DNA from: Priestia megaterium
GTDB taxonomy: Bacteria > Bacillota > Bacilli > Bacillales > Bacillaceae_H
Direction: 5' to 3'
Length of the DNA: 64,000 nucleotides
Assembly (NCBI RefSeq): GCF_023824195.1
Contig: NZ_CP085444.1
Span: 50,001-114,000 of the forward strand
A model generated the notes under the pieces. The model had not been told where the DNA came from. It worked only from the letters and a program-made list of their open reading frames with translations, and did no database searches. Below are positions 62,500-64,000 of this stretch, piece by piece (the stretch's first letter is position 1; each line of letters begins with the position of its first letter). The position numbers and the translations under genes were made by a program.

Positions 62500-62775
62500 T
62501 TAACAGCTGTTTTTAATTCTTTTCTCGGGTTTAAAAGTAGGAACCTTTGAACCTGGAATTATCATTTCCTTACCTGTTTGAAGGTTACGATCTGGACGAG
62601 CTGCACGTTCACGTACTTCAAATGTTTCGAATTCAATCAATTGAATTTTTTCTTCGTTTGCAAGTGTGTTAGAAATCGTTTCAAACAAAGATTCCACAGC
62701 TTTTTTAGCATCTTGCTTTAATAGTTCTGCCTGTGTTGCAACTGCATCTACTAGTCCAGTTTTATTCATATTCAA
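62500..62775 (-). pseudogene. HU-like protein, degraded
   Basis: The N-terminus is complete (MNMNKTGLVDAVATQAELLKQDAKKAVESLFETI), unlike the copy at 13 kb. Conserved residues are lost: IGFGTF became [14 protein letters not shown] became PDRNLQTG (the DNA-intercalating Pro is Leu), and KPGK became KPEK. A single-base insertion near 62520-62528 shifts the last eight codons: the original frame would end KELKTAVK, now KRIKNSC. Probably non-functional. Confidence 0.8.
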
Positions 62776-63187
62776 ACACTTGATCCTCTTATGTTTAGAT
62801 AATATGTAGAGGTGCTAACATATCATAGCTTCTACAAGCTTGTCACTTAATAAGGTTAGATAAAGAGAAGAAGAATTCCTGTTTTCTGGGAATATTTGTA
62901 CTGAGATTTACTCTGGGGTGAAGTAAAGTTCATTTAAGCTAGATAATGAGTAATTTATTGCAAAATCCTCACCTGTATAATATGAAAAACATGTATATGG
63001 ATTTTTAATTTAGTTTACACTAATAAGGTATTCCCCGATCGCCTGAATTGTAACAAGCCTTTGCTCGAGTTGAGCAAAGGCTATTTTTTTGAAGAGTTTC
63101 TTTTAAAGAATGACATTTTGAAAAGGCTTTTGTGTAAGTAAAATTGGCTGTTCTGAAAGGATTTATCCTTTGAGAGCGACTAATTTT
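62776..63187. other. Intergenic region with dispersed repeat R4
   Basis: 63056-63108 holds R4 on the minus strand: hairpin AGCCTTTGCTC/GAGCAAAGGCT with the flanking AGAAACTCTTC. No gene seen. Confidence 0.5.
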
Positions 63188-63412
63188 TTATAACTCTTTA
63201 GAGAGGAAATCATAAGTATGATCTCTATTAGCAGAAACTACCAACCTTGATTTTCCTTCTTGGCATTCATGAACGATTTCGATATCGCCACAATAAGAAC
63301 AAGTGAGGTATCCTCTGGATTGCATATGATTGAAGCTAATTATTTCCTCAGGTTTAAAAAGGTCCATTTTTATTCCATAATGAGTACAAGCAACTTTTTT
63401 TATGCTTACCAT
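63188..63412 (-). CDS. Hypothetical small protein with Cys-pair, 74 aa
   Basis: MVSIKKVACTHYGIKMDLFKPEEI..., with LTCSYCGDIEIVHEC suggesting a small zinc-ribbon-like fold (CxxC plus further Cys/His). Excellent ribosome site AAGGAGGAAAAA before ATG 63412. No family recognised. Monocistronic as far as can be seen. Confidence 0.6.
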   Translation of the reverse strand: MVSIKKVACTHYGIKMDLFKPEEIISFNHMQSRGYLTCSYCGDIEIVHECQEGKSRLVVSANRDHTYDFLSKEL

Positions 63413-63738
63413 AGGATTTTTCCTCCTTCTTATTGTGTATTGGTTAATTTTTAGTATATAAGATGAATATAGATAATTTAACCTTTTTCAGTTAACTTGT
63501 CTAAGTATTTAGGAAATTAAATTGTAAAGGAATTATTGAGTAGAAGAGTTAAAGATAAATTCTACTTGTATACCTTAAGGAACGCATCTCTATCAAAACG
63601 AACATCCAAATAGAAATAATAAACGTTAGATAAAGTTAAAATAACTTGTTAGATAAATTGTTAATAATTTTTACTTTTAAAATATAGATAATATAAAAAG
63701 TAAATAATAAATTACTTTATTTAAAAATAGTTTAATTA
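63413..63738. other. Intergenic AT-rich region
   Basis: Nothing recognisable: no gene, hairpin or repeat. Confidence 0.4.
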
Positions 63739-64000
63739 TTACTCATTCTGTAGAAAAAGAAACGTTTTAGGCCCTAATAAAGGAAGACCTGCTGTTATGA
63801 TAAAACCATCTATAATTAAAATAACCATTCCTATGTTTAAAGAAAAAGCTTTTGATATAAGTTGTGCTAGTAAATCTGTTCCTCCAGTGCTTGTCTCATA
63901 TCGAAGCATAAAACCAATCCCCGTCCCAATACACACTCCTCCAAGGATTACGCTGGGAAAAACAGGAAGTCGAAACTGGTCTTTAATAGGTTCTAGCCAC
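63739..64000 (-). CDS. YitT/DUF161-family membrane protein (partial, runs off the window)
   Basis: The readable part is WLEPIKDQFRLPVFPSVILGGVCIGTGIGFMLRYETSTGGTDLLAQLISKAFSLNIGMVILIIDGFIITAG..., typical of YitT proteins (GTGIGLxLRxxxSTGGTD). The N-terminal part lies beyond position 64000. The frame stops at FLFLQNE soon after the last helix start, earlier than in the usual 280-aa family members. The gene is either C-terminally truncated or a short variant. Confidence 0.75.
   Translation of the reverse strand, partial: WLEPIKDQFRLPVFPSVILGGVCIGTGIGFMLRYETSTGGTDLLAQLISKAFSLNIGMVILIIDGFIITAGLPLLGPKTFLFLQNE

Noticed and set aside
62995..63040. AGTTTACACTA as a dif-like arm right of the cluster
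   Set aside because: No matching second arm after 6 bp.

Overview
The window looks like a low-GC, endospore-forming Bacillaceae replicon, and I lean towards a large plasmid of the Priestia (Bacillus) megaterium type. It opens with the 3' end of a 23S rRNA gene, a 5S gene and a 21-tRNA block in the usual Bacillus order. A plasmid-type actin/adaptor partition pair (ParM/Alp7A-like) follows directly, then a three-gene spore germination receptor operon. rRNA operons and germination receptors on plasmids are known in P. megaterium; applying that here is inference.

Layout. 1-2.5 kb: rRNA/tRNA. 2.6-5.7 kb: small genes and the partition pair. 5.7-8.7 kb: HAD phosphatase, transaldolase, small membrane peptides. 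8.8-12.9 kb: germination receptor operon. 13-17 kb: truncated HU protein, BrnQ and an aspartate/amino-acid permease. 17.7-44.3 kb: an accessory region of short self-contained gene groups: HxlR/flavodoxin oxidoreductase, a ZTP riboswitch with stand-alone AICAR transformylase, an IS110 element, paired SMR exporters, a class C beta-lactamase-like hydrolase, MocR/EamA, a T-box-controlled permease, an AGCS symporter, an LXG-EndoU toxin/immunity pair, NmrA/DoxX, MFS, MerR/DMT/CMD and DinB. 44.3-62.2 kb: a biosynthetic cluster. 62.5-64 kb: a decayed HU gene and the edge of a YitT-type membrane protein.

Two observations stand out. First, the accessory gene groups are separated by at least twelve 28-bp elements (11-bp arm, 6-bp centre, 11-bp arm) that match the Bacillus dif site. 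All twelve point the same way; a thirteenth, inverted, lies at 62.17 kb beyond the biosynthetic cluster. The arrangement resembles pdif modules of other bacteria: exchangeable cassettes between Xer recombination sites. Second, the 45.6-62.1 kb cluster is unlike any I recognise. It has four tandem tRNA-Cys genes; an unknown protein; a cysteine desulfurase; D-Ala-D-Ala ligase; a complete ComQ-ComX-ComP-ComA-type quorum-sensing set; and then holo-ACP synthase, carrier protein, acyl-CoA-dehydrogenase-like flavoprotein, a seryl-tRNA-synthetase-like amino acid:carrier-protein ligase, EamA exporter, ATP-grasp ligase, type II thioesterase, a CycA-like permease and alanine racemase.

My reading is that a cell-density signal switches on synthesis of a small amino-acid or dipeptide antimetabolite. 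It would be built on a carrier protein, oxidised there, ligated and exported. Extra Ddl and Alr copies would protect the D-alanine pathway. The product, and the role of the tRNA-Cys genes, are unknown.
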